Part shown: piece by piece, positions 32,508 to 44,882 of the stretch
Layout: every line of letters starts with the position of its first letter
Numbering within the stretch: position 1 is the first letter of the stretch
DNA from: Pyropia haitanensis
Lineage: Eukaryota > Rhodophyta > Bangiophyceae > Bangiales > Bangiaceae
Assembly (NCBI GenBank): GCA_008729055.1
Contig: SDUX01000007.1
Coordinates: 1,784,064-1,848,063, forward strand
Length of the DNA stretch: 64,000 nucleotides
Reading direction: 5' to 3'
Position numbers and translations under genes: made by a program
Notes under the pieces: generated by a model
What the model saw: only the letters and a program-made list of their open reading frames with translations
Databases searched by the model: none
What the model was told of the DNA's origin: nothing

Positions 32508-35500
32508 TGTGGCGGGCAGGAGGAATGACTTCCCGCCGGTTGGACCGCGCCAATGCTGGTAGAGGTGAGTGACGGGGGGGAGCGAAGATGGTTGGGAGGC
32601 GGCAGGGAGGAGGTGGTGACGGTCGAGCCGGGGAACGGCCTCCGACGGTGGCGGGGGAAAGCACGGGTGGGGCGATGGGGTGCGCGTGCTCCGCCAGAGC
32701 GGGTCGTCCTTGTTGTCGTGTGGTCCCCACAACGTCTGTGACAACCGGTTGCGGCGCTGCAAGTGGCGCCAGTGGTGACGGCAGGGGTGTCGGACACTGC
32801 CTGCTGCTCCCCGACCGCCGCGTCGCCCCCCCTTTACAGACGCGGACCAGGCCAAAGGCGTCCGCGTCGCCCACCGCCGCGAGGCACTCCAGTGGGGTGG
32901 AAATTCCCCGCCGGCCGTGGTCGACGACCGCCGCCCCCTCCGCGCTCCCCTACGCAGCCTTCACCGGCAGCGGTGACGGGTGGCGTGAGCGGAACACGCG
33001 GCGGCCGCGGCGGCGGCAGACGCGGCGGCGCGGCGCGCGCGCGCCCCCGCCCGCCTCCCCCGCCGACCATGCTCCACTTGCCCCCCCTCGGGTCTCTCGC
33101 CCTCGCCCTCGCCCCTGCGTGCCGTGCGCGTCACACCCGACGCTGTCGGTGCTCCCCCGTCGCCAACCTCGTCGGCGGCCGGGAAGGGAAGGGGGGGGGA
33201 ACGCCGGGGGGGGTCGTTGGAGCAGGCAGGGGGGGTGTGCCTCCGGCGCCACCCCGCGGCCTTCCACACTCCCCCCTCCCGTGCCGTGTGGCGGGAGCCA
33301 CTGCGTCGGTGGCTGCCCACCGGGGACCTCGTCGGCGGCCGACAGGGTGGTGGGGGAGAGGGGCGGGGGGAGGGAGCGGGAGGGCAGGCAGGCACCCTGG
33401 GGGGGTGCACGCGCTGGCGGCGTGACGCCCACCCCGTCGTGGGAGGAAGCGGGGGATTGACGGCTGCTCCAGCCGCTGACCGCGGCGTCTGGGCCGGTGG
33501 GGATGTGGAAGGGAGTGCAGCCGACGTGGAAGGCCACGTCTGGAACGCGCGCGGCAAGGGCGGGGTGGACCTCGTCATCGTGGTTGCGAGGTGTAAGCGG
33601 TAGCCCCCCTGTGATTTACTCGTTGACGCTGCAGATCCGCCGTCGCAAACTTCAAAAAACGTGTGCGCGAGTCGAGACGCCAGCGGTCGACGACCACGTC
33701 AAGAACAAGCAAGAACACAAGCTCCTTGAGGCGTCGCCACGTGCATGGATAGGAAAGTCCCACTTGAGGTACTTTGTCTCTCGTATCCTCCACGCCGCCG
33801 CGCTTGCGGCTGTCCTTTGCACATACGTTCTGGTTCGCACTGGCCAAAATCATGTAGCTGCACTGTGTTCGATCTCTTGAACCGGTCCGGGGCCCTGTCT
33901 GCTGGCCAGCCCAGCCCGATCCGTAGCGCTGGTGCGCCGCCTCTCGCTACCATCTCAGCAGGATAGGTGGGTTCCGCGAACGACGTGCCGCCGCCACCGC
34001 TTGGATCTGCTTCGTTACTTGTCGTCTCTTCACCGGGTAACTCCAATCGATTGACTGGGTCGCTGCGGCGAGCGAGGTACAACCTCATGAGTGGGAGAGG
34101 CGCCGACTGAAACGACCGCCCTACCGGCAGGAGAGGGCTGCCGGGGAGAGGCGGGCTGTGTCGGGCGGCGGCGGCTGCGAGCCGAGCCGTCGGGCGGCGG
34201 CGGCTGTGCGCCGAGCCGCTTATCAACGACCCCGCCGCCCCTCTGTTCTCCCTCTCGCCGGGTCGGCACGTCTGCCGTCTTTCGCGCCTCCCACCATCCT
34301 CCCTGCGCACGTACCGCTGACGCACATCTTGTCGTCCTTTCGTGGGCTACTCGGCCCCGCCCATGCTAGACATGCGCGGGGTGTATACCATTGTACTTAT
34401 TGTTTGTTATCGATGCCGCAACCAAGACGAAGAAACACACTGTCAATGGCTACATGCGGCGTCGTGCTTGCGTCTCTGTTACGTACGAGATTGGGGGCGG
34501 CAGGCCTTCCTCACCGGACGACGTGGGCAAGTGGGTATCTGGGAACGATTGCAGGAGGACGTGTTCTTCTGCGCGGGACATGGGGGCTCACGAGCATGGC
34601 GATTTTCCGAGCTGTCCACTTGTAGCCGCCCAACCTGGCCAGAAGGGCTTTCCAACGGTCCGAAGAGAGGTACTCGCATGCGCAGAACTACCCAGTAGAC
34701 AACCCACTCAGTCCACGTCGGCAATCGATACCCCGTGCACGAACTCCCCGCTCGCTTTCACTTACATGTGTGTGATAGCCCGCACGACGTGCAAGACCGA
34801 CCTTCAACACTGTGTCTTGTGGCAGAGCCTGGAGAGCGGCCCGCCGAGGCGCATGATCATACCTCCCGTGTCCATGTTTCGTCGACAGTGTGGACGATGA
34901 GCACTGGCTATGCTTTCGAAAAGTTCTACATTTTCATTTCTTACAATGATATCCGACTGCCTACTGCGACGACAGGGGGGTGGCGGAGGGGAGCGTAGGA
35001 CGGAGTAGAGGGGAAGAGGAGGGCGCATGGTGCAGCTCGGCGGGAACCGCGGAGCGGCTGCCCCGTGGCCTACCGCGACGATAGCCGATCAGCGGTGTAG
35101 CACGCCGTGTGACGAAGGGCGATCGGCCCGCCACCCGTTCACATCGGCGCTACCCGAGCCCTCTGCCTGAAGGGCCGCCCCCTCCGGTGCGGATGCCACC
35201 AACACGCGGCGGGCCTTCGGACCTGGTGGGCGCAGGAGGCCAAACAGAGGAGAAAGAGGCGTACGAAGGACTACACAGAAGACAAGAGGGCAGGGGGCCC
35301 ATTCTGAGGTACCTCATCGGCCACAATTCACCCTATTGCACCCCAGCACCGAGCTCGCCCTTTACCTACCCCTCCCCCCCCCTTTCCGTTTACACCCCAG
35401 GCAGACGTCACGCTCTCAAGTGACAGATGCCATGTTCGGGCGGCACCGTCGCCAGCGCCGCCCCACGCACCCACCACTCGCCGCCTCATTTACCACCCCC

Positions 35501-35512
35501 CCCCCGGTCACC
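32508..35512. other. Unassigned spacer
   Basis: Bases 32508-33600 are GC-rich, with an imperfect repeated segment around CCTCGTCGGCGGCC (near 33168 and 33338). Bases 33600-35400 have lower GC and no recognisable coding domain. A two-copy 29-bp repeat is at 34160-34217. Bases 35400-35512 are the 3' flank of the NET-domain gene. Confidence 0.4.
34160..34217 (+). repeat. 29-bp direct tandem repeat, two copies
   Basis: GTCGGGCGGCGGCGGCTG plus an 11-base tail is repeated at 34160-34188 and 34189-34217 with two differences. Confidence 0.75.
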
Positions 35513-37495
35513 CTATCCACCCCCTTCACTCCCCCCGCCCCCTTCCACCGCGATGCCCTCCACCCCCGCCGCCCGCCGCAACCGTGCGGCGTCCGCGCGC
35601 AACGCCGCGGCGCGCGCGGCCAGGTGGCGGGTAGCCGCGGCGGCGCCCTCGCCCGCCGCCTCGCGCGCGACAAACGCGGTGAGCGCGGCGACCGGGGCGG
35701 GTGCCAGCGACGCCAGCTGCAGGTGCCGCGCCGCAACGACGGGACCCGCTACGCCGGGCGGGCCCAGCGGGTCGTCGCCGTCGTCGCCGTCGCCGCCGCC
35801 GCCGACGTCGCCGCCGCTGGCGCCGCCGCCGCCGGCATCGTCGCCGCCGGCGTCGCCCGCGTCGCCGCCGCCGCCACCAGCGCCACGCGATGTAACGTGC
35901 GCCACGATCCGCAGCGCCGCGCGCAGCCGCCGCGCCGGCAGCGCGTCCAGGTCCGCCGCGAGCCGCCGCAGCCGCTCGTCCCGGGCAGCCACACCCACCG
36001 CCGCCACCGGTGAGAGCGCCACCCCCGCCAACCCGCCGCCACTGCCACCGCCATCCCCGCCGCCACCGCTACCACCACTGCCATCGTCGCGGCGGACGCG
36101 GCGGCGGCGGCGGCGAGCGGCGGTGGTGGCGGCGGCGGCGGTGGCAGCTGCAGCGGCGGCCGCCACCGCCACCGCGTCGGCGCGTTCGGCGGCGCGGTGC
36201 TGCGCGGCGACGCAGCGGAGCGACGCGTCAATGCGGGCGAGCTCGGAGATGGGCACCGCCACGCCGCGGGCAGGCCGCCGTGGCGGGCTGTGCGGCCCGG
36301 CCGAGTTTGCCGCGGCGGACGCGGCGGCGGCGACGCCCCCCCCGCCGTACAAGCCCCCATCGTCGACGGCGGGAGCGGTCGCGGCGGGCAGCCGCCCGTC
36401 GGCCATGATACTCTGCGGTTCTAGGCCGAGCGCCAGCCGCAGCAGCACCGGCAGCGGCGACGCGGCCGTCACGTCGCGCGGGAGGGGAGGGGTCCGGTCA
36501 GGCGGGGCCGTCGCCGAGGCCGCCGCCGCGGGTGCGGCGCCACCCGCGGATGGCAAACCGGCGGGAGAGGAAGCGGCACCACCGCCGCCTCGGGGCCACG
36601 GCGACAGCAGCAGCGGCGGTGGTGGCGGCGGCGGCCCCTCCGCCGCCGCCCCGGCCGTCGCCGCCGTTGCGGCCATTGTCGCCTTCGCCGCCGCCGGTAC
36701 GCGGGACGCCCACGTGCTAGCCACCCCCCCCCCCCCCGCAGCGCTGCCCACCGACGGCGGACGCGACCGCGACCGCGAAGGTGGTGGTGGTGGTGGGGGT
36801 GGTGGTGGCGGCGGCGGTGGCGGTGGCAGCGGCGGCGGCGGCGGCGGCAGCCGTGGCGGCGGTGGCAGCGCCGCCGTCCGCGGTGGCGGCGGCGGCAGCA
36901 GCGTCGGCGCGGGGTGCACCACGCGCCGCCTTCCCCCCGTCCCCCCCCCCGCGCGGTCGGTGGAGGCACCCCCCGCGGTGGCGGCGGCGGTGGCGGTGGC
37001 GGCGGTGGTGGTGGTGGCGGCCGCGGCGGCGGGGCCACCCACGGCGCGCCACGCACCCGTCCCCTCGCCACCGGCGCCCCATCGGCGGCGCCACTGTCGC
37101 CGGCAGCGGCCTCACCCCACGACTCGTCCGCCGTCTCCTCGTCGGCCACGTCGGCCGGCACGGCCGGCAGCACCGGCGGCGGCGCCCCCGCCGCCGCGGC
37201 ACCGCCACCAGCGGCCACGCCGGCCGCGTCGGCCGGCTCAACGGGCCCCGCCACGACGACCGGCCCGGGCACCAGCGCGGTCGGCACGGTCGGCGCGGCG
37301 GAGAGCGCCACGGGCGGCCGCGGCCGGCGGCCGCGGCCACGCCCACCACGGCCTGGCCGGCCGGGCGGCGGCGCCGCCCCCGCCGCGGCCCCCGCCCCCG
37401 CCGCCGTCGCCGCCGCCGCAGCCGCCGCCGTTGCCGCGACCGCCGCCGCCGCGGCCGGCGGCGACGCCGTCGCCGCGGCCGTGGCCGCGCCCGGC

Positions 37496-37526
<31 letters not shown>

Positions 37527-37538
37527 GCGGCGGCAGCG

Positions 37539-37569
<31 letters not shown>

Positions 37570-38747
37570 CGGTGGCGCCCACCGTCCCGCCTCCCCCTCG
37601 CGCCCCGCAGCAACGCTGAGCATCCCCCCCCCCCCCCCACGCCGCCCGTCCCCGGCGCGGCCGCCAACGCCGCGGCCGCCACCGCCGCCTCCACCGCCCG
37701 CCGCCGGGCGGTCATCTCCCGCCCCGCCCGCTCCGCCGCGACCGCCGCCGCCGCGACCGCCGCGACCGCCGCCCGCCGCCGGGCGGCCAGCTGCTCCGCC
37801 GCCGCGACCGCCGCGGCGCCCGCCGCGGCGCCGACCGCGGCCGGCGCGGGGCGCACGCCGGCCACCGCCGGCGGCGGTGGGGGGGGGGTGCGCCCGACGG
37901 CCGCAACGCCGCGCCGGCGGCGGTCGCGACCGCCGCGGCGGCCTGCAGCCGCGCCGCGTGCGCCGCCGCGGCGGCCGCCACTTCCGCGTCCGCCGCGGCC
38001 AGCGGGTGTTGGGAGCGCGGCGCCGCCGCCGCCGCGGCCGCCGCGCGGCGGCCGCCGCCGCCGCCGCGGCCACCCGTCGTGGACGACGTGGCCGCCCGGC
38101 CGGCCGCTGGGGGGGGGCCCCGCCCGTGGCGGGGAGCGCGCCGGCGGATGGCGCCGCCGCGGCGCCCGCCGCGGTGCCCGTCGCGGTGGCCGAGCCACGG
38201 GGCGAGTCGAGGGGGCTCGCCGCGGGCGTGTCGGCGCCCCCTCTTCCCCCCCCGGGAACGCGGTGCCCCCCCCCTCCCTCCCCTCACACCACCAGCACCC
38301 ACAAACGTGTCGTCCCCCCCCCACCGCCGCCAGCACCCCCACCAGCACCCCCCCCGCCGACGCCGCCACCAGCACCCCCCCCACCAGCACCCCCACCCCC
38401 CCCACCAGCACCGCCACCCCCCCCTCCCCCCCCCCCCCCGGACACAAACGTCACGGGCGGCAGCGGCCGGTACGTGTGGCTGCGCCCGTCCCCCCCGACC
38501 AGCGCTCCAGCCACGCCGCCTTGCGCTTCCGCGGCACCGACCCCGAGTAGTGCGGCGTCGGCGGCGGCCGCGGCGTGCCGGGCGGGAAGAGCAGCGGCCG
38601 CGTCGGTGCGGGGTGGGGGTACTCGGCGGGCACCGCGTAGTGGGTGGGGAGGCCGAGCGCGGCGGGCGTCAGGACGCCGCCGCTGCCGTCGACACCGCCG
38701 CCGCGGCCGGCGGCCACCGCCGCCGCCACCGCCGCCGCCGCACCCCG

Positions 38748-38780
<33 letters not shown>

Positions 38781-39150
38781 GCCGCCGCCGCCACCGCCAC
38801 CGCCACCAGCCGCTTCACTCCCCCCTGTCGGCGTCGTCGCGCCCGGCGCGCCCGACACGGCCGCGGCGGCGGCGGCGGCGGCGGCGAGCAGCCCCCCCCC
38901 CGCGACCCCCCCCCAGTCCCCCCCCCCCCCCACCCTCCTCCGCGTGGCCGCTTTGGCCCACCCCCCCCACCACCCCCCCCACCTCCACCCCCCCCCCCCC
39001 ACCGCCACCGCCACCCCCACCCCCACCGCCACCGCCACCCCCACCCCCACCCCCCGCTGGTGAGGCCGCCGGCTCATGCACCCGCTTCCGCGCGCGCCGC
39101 TGGCCCGGCGGCAGGATGTTGGTGCGCGCGAGCCCCGCGGCGGCGGCCAT
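35513..39150 (-). CDS. NET (extra-terminal) domain protein, low-complexity rich
   Basis: NET domains, found in BET bromodomain proteins and TAF14-like subunits, bind short basic/hydrophobic peptides of chromatin regulators. Near the C terminus (about 35680-35990) the frame reads DERLRRLAADLDALPARRLR followed by ALRIVAHV. After a Gly/Asp insert come DDPLGPPG and VVAARHLQLASLAPAPVAAL with TAFV. This matches the NET pattern of a first helix with LxxxLxxLP, then an (I/V)-D-x-LxxxTLxxLxxFV-like second part. Upstream are an Ala-rich charged helix (EQLAARRRAAVAAVAAAAVA), PHYSGSVPRKRKAAWLERWS and the probable N terminus MAAAAGLARTNILPPGQRRA from an ATG at 39150. No bromodomain was found. Long G/C runs at about 38890-39060 and elsewhere force frame changes; the span length is not a multiple of three. 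The NET call is by eye and moderately sure; the gene model is inferred. Confidence 0.55.
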
Positions 39151-42100
39151 GGTCCGCCCGGGCGAGCCGCCGGGCCGCGGCGGCCCGGACGTTGACGTTG
39201 TCGCCGTCGGGGTGCCCATCCCCTCCCTGCTCCCCGTGCGGCACAGCCGCAAGGCGGGAAAGAGGATGCGGGGGGGGGGGGGGGGGGCGGCGAGGGGGGG
39301 GGGGGGAAGACAAGCCCCCACGGACGGGTCCGGCGGCACCCACGCACCCCCACCTACCCACCACCCCCCCCCCCCCCCCCCCTTCCCCGTCCCCGCAGAC
39401 AAACGCGGGAGGGAGGGGAAGGGAGGGGGGGACTCGCGCAGCGGCCGACGGTCACGTCGGCGAGCGCGCGAGGCCAAGCCGAGACGGGCGCAGCAGCGCG
39501 GTGGCCCCGTCCACCGCGACCACGCCACCGCCCGCGGTCCGGGGTGGGCAGGCAGAGGCCGGGCGGAGGGAGGGGGGGGGGGGGAGCGGAGGCGGAGGGG
39601 GAGGGGGGGGGGGGGCACAGCGAGGGGAGGCGGCGGCGGGAGCGGGACGGGCCGCCACCGGCGCATGCACAGCGGCCGCCGCGGCGGGCGGGAGCGCGGG
39701 ACGCCGCCGCGGCGGCGGCGGCGCGGCGCGGCGCGGCCGCCGCCAGCGCGGGGCGGCGCGGCGGCGCCGCGGCCGCGCGCGCAGCCGCCGCCGCCGCCGC
39801 GTCGGGCCGCGCGCCACGCGCGGCGTGGGCGGCCAGCCGCCGCGCCAGCGGCCGGCGGCGGCGGCGGCGGCGGCGGCGCGGCTGCCCGCGGCGTAGCTGG
39901 CTACCGCGGAGCGGCCGGCGGCGGCGCGGCAACGACCAGACGGCGGGGGGGCACTCTGCCCGCGGCGGCACGACCACCACCACCAACCCCCCCCCCGCTC
40001 CGCCCCGACCGGCCGGCCGCGCCCGCCCGGTGACGGCGGCGGGGTACCGGCGCCCAACCGCGGGGACCGCGGCGGCGGGTACAACGGCAGCGCCGCCACC
40101 GCCACGGCCGGCGGCGCGCGCGCGTCCCGCCCTGCCGCGGCGACCGCCCCCCCCCCCCCCCCCCCCGGCCCGCGGCGGCGCGCGCGGCGACGCGGCGGCG
40201 CGGCGGCGCGGGTCGCCGCCGCGGCGGCCGCGTCAATGGCGGCGGCGGCGGCGGCGGCGGCGGGCGCGCGGCGGCCGCGCGCGGCGGCGCGGGGCGCGAC
40301 GGCCCGGCGGGCGGGTGGGGGCGCCCGCGGGGGGGGGGGGGGGGGGCCCACCAGGATGAGAGCCGCCGCACCGGGCCAGAGGTGGGGGGGGGGGGTCGCG
40401 GCGTGGTGGGCGCGCCGGAGGGGGGGGGGGGGGGGGGGTGGGGGGGGCGGACAGCGCAACCCGCCCCCCCCCCCACCCCAAAACGCGGGCGCGCCGCCAA
40501 AGATTAGCCCCCCGCGCGACAGACGACAGACGCGGCCGCCTGCACGCTGCCGCCGCGGCGTGGGCGGCCACGCCACGGCCGGTTGGGGTGTGGGGGGGGA
40601 GAGGAGGGGGGCGGGGGGGGGGGGTGGGGGCTCGGCGGGAGCGCCCACACCCACACGCCCGCGACGGGCGGCGGGCGGGACCCGCGGGTATCCACGCTTT
40701 TCGCGCGCCCGGCTCGTTTTTTTTTGGTGTGGTTGTGTGTTTTTTTTTTTTTTTGGTGCGCCGCCCCGCGGCGGCCGCCAACGACCGGGGGGGCGCCGCC
40801 GCCGCCGCCGCCGCCGCGGCGGCCGGTCGTGCTGGCGCCCGCGCCCGTGGGGGGTGGGGGGGGGGGCACGACGCCCCCGCGGGCGGCCGGCGCGCCCGCG
40901 GCGGCCGCGCGCGCGCGCGCGCGCGCGCGCGCGCGCGGGACCGCCGCGCGCGGCGGGAGGGCGGATCCCAACGCGCGCGGGAATTCCGTCTGGCGCGCCG
41001 TACCGCGGCCGTGTGGGGGGGGGAGGGGGGAGAGGGGGGGGGGGGGGGGGTGTGGGTGTAGCGCGCCGACGGACAGCGGGGTGAGCGCCGCCGCGACCCG
41101 ACACCCCCCCCACGGTTGCCGCCGACGGTCGGCCGATGGGTTGAGGGGGGGGGGGGGTGGAGCTGGGCAGCGTCGTTGGGCGGCCGTTTTTTTTTTTGCC
41201 GACGGCCGCCGCGGCCCGCGTGGCGGACCGCCGCCGCCGCCCGCGCGCGCGGTCGCCGTCCCGACGCACCCCGCCGCCGCCACTGCCAGCCGCGGCGGCG
41301 GCGGCGGCGGCGCGGACGGGTTGGGCGTGGCAGCCCACACGCACACACCCCCTCGGCGGTGGTGGTCGAGCCCGCCGCCGACCCCGCGCCGCGCGGACGG
41401 GATCTCTCCCCGTGCGCGCGCCGTGTCGACCACGTCCACGGGCGCGCGGCGGAGGGGGTTGCGCGGGGCGGGGGCGCCCGGCTATTTTTTTTTTTGTTGT
41501 TGTTGTTGTTGTTTTTGGCTTGTCGCCGTGCCGTGGGGCCGGTCCGCACTGCCACGGTGGGCGGACGGCGGCGGCGTCTCGACGGGGGGGCGGCTGCGCC
41601 AGCGGGGGGGACCGGCGCCAGCAAACAGGTGGCGACGACGGTGGCGGCTTGGGCGGGTGGGGGGGCGGGCGCCCACCGGTTGGGTACCACGAGCAGAGGT
41701 ACAGGGGCTGGCCGCCGCCGACCGCCGCGGCGACCGCCGCCCACCGCACCGGTGCGAGAGAGCGGGACCCCCGCCCCCCGCCGGCGTGCCGCTGTGCAAA
41801 ACCCTCCATGGGCGCCCAACTGCTCCCGTCTTGGCGGCGCGCCAGAAAGAGATACCCGCCCACGGCGCGGCGGGTGGCCGCCGCGGACCCGCGCCGCGCG
41901 CGCCACCCGCGCCTCTCGATCCACCACTTGGGCACGGTGGGAAGGGGGACGGCCGGCCGCCCGCGTCGGCGTGCGCGGAGCGCCAAACGGGTGGCGCGCG
42001 CACGGCGCGGGCGGCGTCGACCCCCCCCACCCCCCCCCACCCTCCCTCGACGGCCGCCGCCGCCGCTGGTGGCGCCGCCGCGGCGCCGCCGCGGACCGCC

Positions 42101-44811
42101 CGTGTCGCCACGGGGCGACCCCCCCCACCCACGGTGGGCGTCGCTCCTTCCCCCGCACGTGCCGCGTGTGGCGTCCCCCGCCACGGTCTGGCACGGTGGG
42201 GCTGTCGTGAGGGGGGGGGCGTGGGGGGGGGGGAGGGGGGGGGACGACGCCCGCTCGGGTAGCGCCGGCGGCGGCGGTGAGGTGCGGCGGCCGCCGCGGG
42301 CGCGCGCACCGCCGTCCCGTCTGTGTCGGCGGGGGGGAACCCCCGCCGCCATCCGCAACGTCCCGCCACGCCGACGCCGACGCTGACGCGGCGGCGGCGG
42401 CGCCGCCACCGGCGCACCCTGCTATCGGCGGTGCCTACCGCCTCGGCGGTGACGACGCGATGCGCCCCTGCGCCAGCGCCGCGGTCGGTGCGGGGTATCG
42501 TGTTCGCGGGGGCTCCCTTCCCCCTCCTCTGTCCCCGCCTCCCCTTTTTTTCGCGACGGCCACGGCATGGCTTGGACAGCCCGGGCGCACACACGCGCAC
42601 GCCGTGCACCCGGGTGGTCGCGGACGGCCTACTCGGCCGGCGGCGGTGGCGGCGCCACCCACTCATGACGGCGGCGGAGCAAGCGGAGCGGTGGGGGCTA
42701 TCACCGCCGCGCTGAGTACCGGACGCAGCAAAGGCGGGTGGCGGGGAGGGGGCGATGTCTGTTTTTAGCTGGCACTGACCGGACCTACACTGGAGGCGGG
42801 AGTGGGGAGGGGAGAGGGGCAAGCTCGCCACCAACCTCTCACCGCCGTTGGCGGTTGCAGCCACGAGCGGACCGACCAACGGCACGGCGGGTCCGTCTCC
42901 CTCTTGCAGCCTGCCGCCGCCACACCGGGCCGACGACCGCATCTCCCGCACGAGCGCGCACAGTCGCTCGCCGTCGGCGGATGGGGGCCGGCCCGTGGCG
43001 GCGGTGAGCGCGTGCGTCCTGGCCCTCAGCCGGCAGGCGTCGACGGCCAGTGGCTGTCGTCTGGGAACGGACACGCCCCCACCGCCGCCACCGCCACCGT
43101 TGCCGCCGTCGCCGCCACTGCGGGGGCCTGCACCCCCACCACTCAGGACGCTGCCTCCGCCGTAGCCGCCGCCGCGAGCGCGGAAACGCGACCTGACCGC
43201 CGCGCAGGTGTGCGGCGGTTGGCTCGCTGGGCCGGGCCGTCCAATCCCTGGATCCGCCCCTCGTTGACACGGCAGGGGGAGGTCTTGCCTACCCCTGACT
43301 GCCCCGGCGGAGCGACCGGCATCATGCCCCCCCCCCTCCCCCCGCATCCCCGTCCGCCCCCCCAACAATGACCAGTGCGTGGCGATATCGTAGACGGGGG
43401 GGTAACCCGCTAGAACCATTCGCGACGGGACGCCTACAAAGGCGCGACAGCCGCCACCGCCGCCGGCACGGGGATCCCGCCGCAATGGCACCGGCCCCGA
43501 CTGCCGGGCCGGGTCGTACAACGTCTACTAGCAATGCCGCCGGTGCGCGTGAATGCCCAGCGCCACCGAATGGGCCGAGCCCGCCGGGCCGACGGGCGGC
43601 TCCCCAAGCAGCCGTCGGCTCCGCACCGCGTAGTAGAGCGCCGCGGAAGCGGTTACATGCGACGACGGGCGGGATGATCGTTGGCGGCCGTCTCAGGAGG
43701 GGGCCATGCCTGGTCACACGCCACCGTCGTTGGCGAGCCACGTGGGTGAGGTGTACCGCCGTGCGATGGGTCCGCGGGTCGTACGCGCCACCGCCCCTGC
43801 CGGCAGCACCTGCTGCCCCACCGCCGGTCGAGCAGTCGTCGGGGTCCTGCAGCTGCGGCGAGTGCAATACAGCTCCGTCCGATGAATTGTGACTGTGGTC
43901 GCAGCTACTGCAGCGGCGGTTGTTGCTGCTTTTGAACGGCCAGTGAACAACGGTGCTGGCCTGGCCATTAGCAGCGCACTCCGAGGGGGCGGAGTGCCGG
44001 AAGAGGGTGTGGTGCCCGACGCAGGTGTCGTGCCCTCCGTGTCCGCTGGTTCCTACCTGCCCCAGCGGCGTCGGCGGCCTTGCCGTTCCTGCCGCGGTGC
44101 CGGTCAGTGATGCCGCGACCACCGTCCCCCTCGAGTGACGGAAACGTCGACTTTGTGCCCTCACCCCCCGCCCGCCGCCCTTGTACCAAGGCCCTTGCCA
44201 GCGGGACACTCTCCCTCCGACGCGCCCCAGTTCGCGTCTTCCGTCCCTGACGACGGTAGCCGGTAGAGATGGCGGCCCATGACTGAGGGCACAGGGCGAT
44301 ACTATCCGCCGGACCCCACCGGGCGGCGGGCTACAGTTTCGCGCTGGCCCACGTCGCCTGCTCCAACGGCCACATCAGAGAGTTTTTGCGAGATCGTTCG
44401 GTGAGAACTTAGCGACCGCAGGCTGTCTGTAAGCCATCGAAAGCTCGATCTCACCAACGACTGCCAGGACAGTTTTTGTGAGAACGGGTCGATGACAACC
44501 GTACCTGCCGTGACCACTTGCTTTGTGCGCGTACCACGCGCGGCCACATGGGCGGAGACGCCCAATATAGCCTTCAGGCCAAGAACGTCCTGCGCCTCCG
44601 ACCAGTGACGACGCCTCCCCTTGGGCCGAGCGACCTTTCCCCCATCGGACTCCTCGTCGGGGGGTGTCGACGCAGACCGCGCCGGACCGGCAACGGGGCA
44701 GTCACCACAGGCAGTCCATTGGATGGCGGCACATCGGCGCCACCCGCCAACGCTACAGACAATAACTGCACACACTGTGATGACAAAACGAATCTTCCGA
44801 CCTTATGTCAA
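39151..44811. other. Low-complexity GC block without a confident gene
   Basis: The region is full of G runs (40331-40346, 40420-40446) and CGG repeats. A minus-strand stretch at about 41640-41960 reads protein-like (PKWWIERRGW, VGGYLFLARRQDGSSWAPME, LYLCSWYPTGG), but I recognise no family and cannot define its ends. Plus-strand T runs (40717-40725, 40740-40754, 41187-41197, 41485-41495 followed by TTG repeats) suggest a transcribed plus strand instead. A second uncertain minus-strand segment lies at about 42810-43090, and a balanced-composition 295-residue minus frame spans 43322-44209. None is reportable as a gene. Confidence 0.35.
40906..40937. repeat. 32-bp uninterrupted alternating CG tract
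   Basis: This is pure alternating C and G from 40906 to 40937. Such tracts are the classic Z-DNA-forming sequence and are also prone to hairpins and replication slippage. No gene is assigned here. Confidence 0.9.
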
Positions 44812-44882
44812 GGTCCCGCCGGGACTTGAACCCGGGTCTGGGGATTCAGAGTCCCCCGTGCTAACCACTACACCACGGGACC
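44812..44882 (-). tRNA. tRNA-Gln(CTG)
   Basis: The complement folds as a standard 71-nt cloverleaf. The acceptor arms are GGTCCCG/CGGGACC, the D arm is GTGTAGTGGTTAGCAC, and the anticodon arm is GGGGA-CTCTGAA-TCCCC with anticodon CTG. The variable loop has 4 nt. The T arm is CCGGG-TTCAAGT-CCCGG. It has the eukaryotic glutamine features GGTCCC...GGTGTAGTGGTTAGCAC and the internal A and B boxes. No intron and no encoded CCA are present. A TTTT on the coding strand (complement of 44785-44788) lies 23 bases past the end and could terminate RNA polymerase III. Confidence 0.96.

Noticed and set aside
41482..41520. Poly-Gln/Lys protein end on the minus strand
   Set aside because: It is a translation of a (TTG)n/T-run simple repeat and not a supported coding end.
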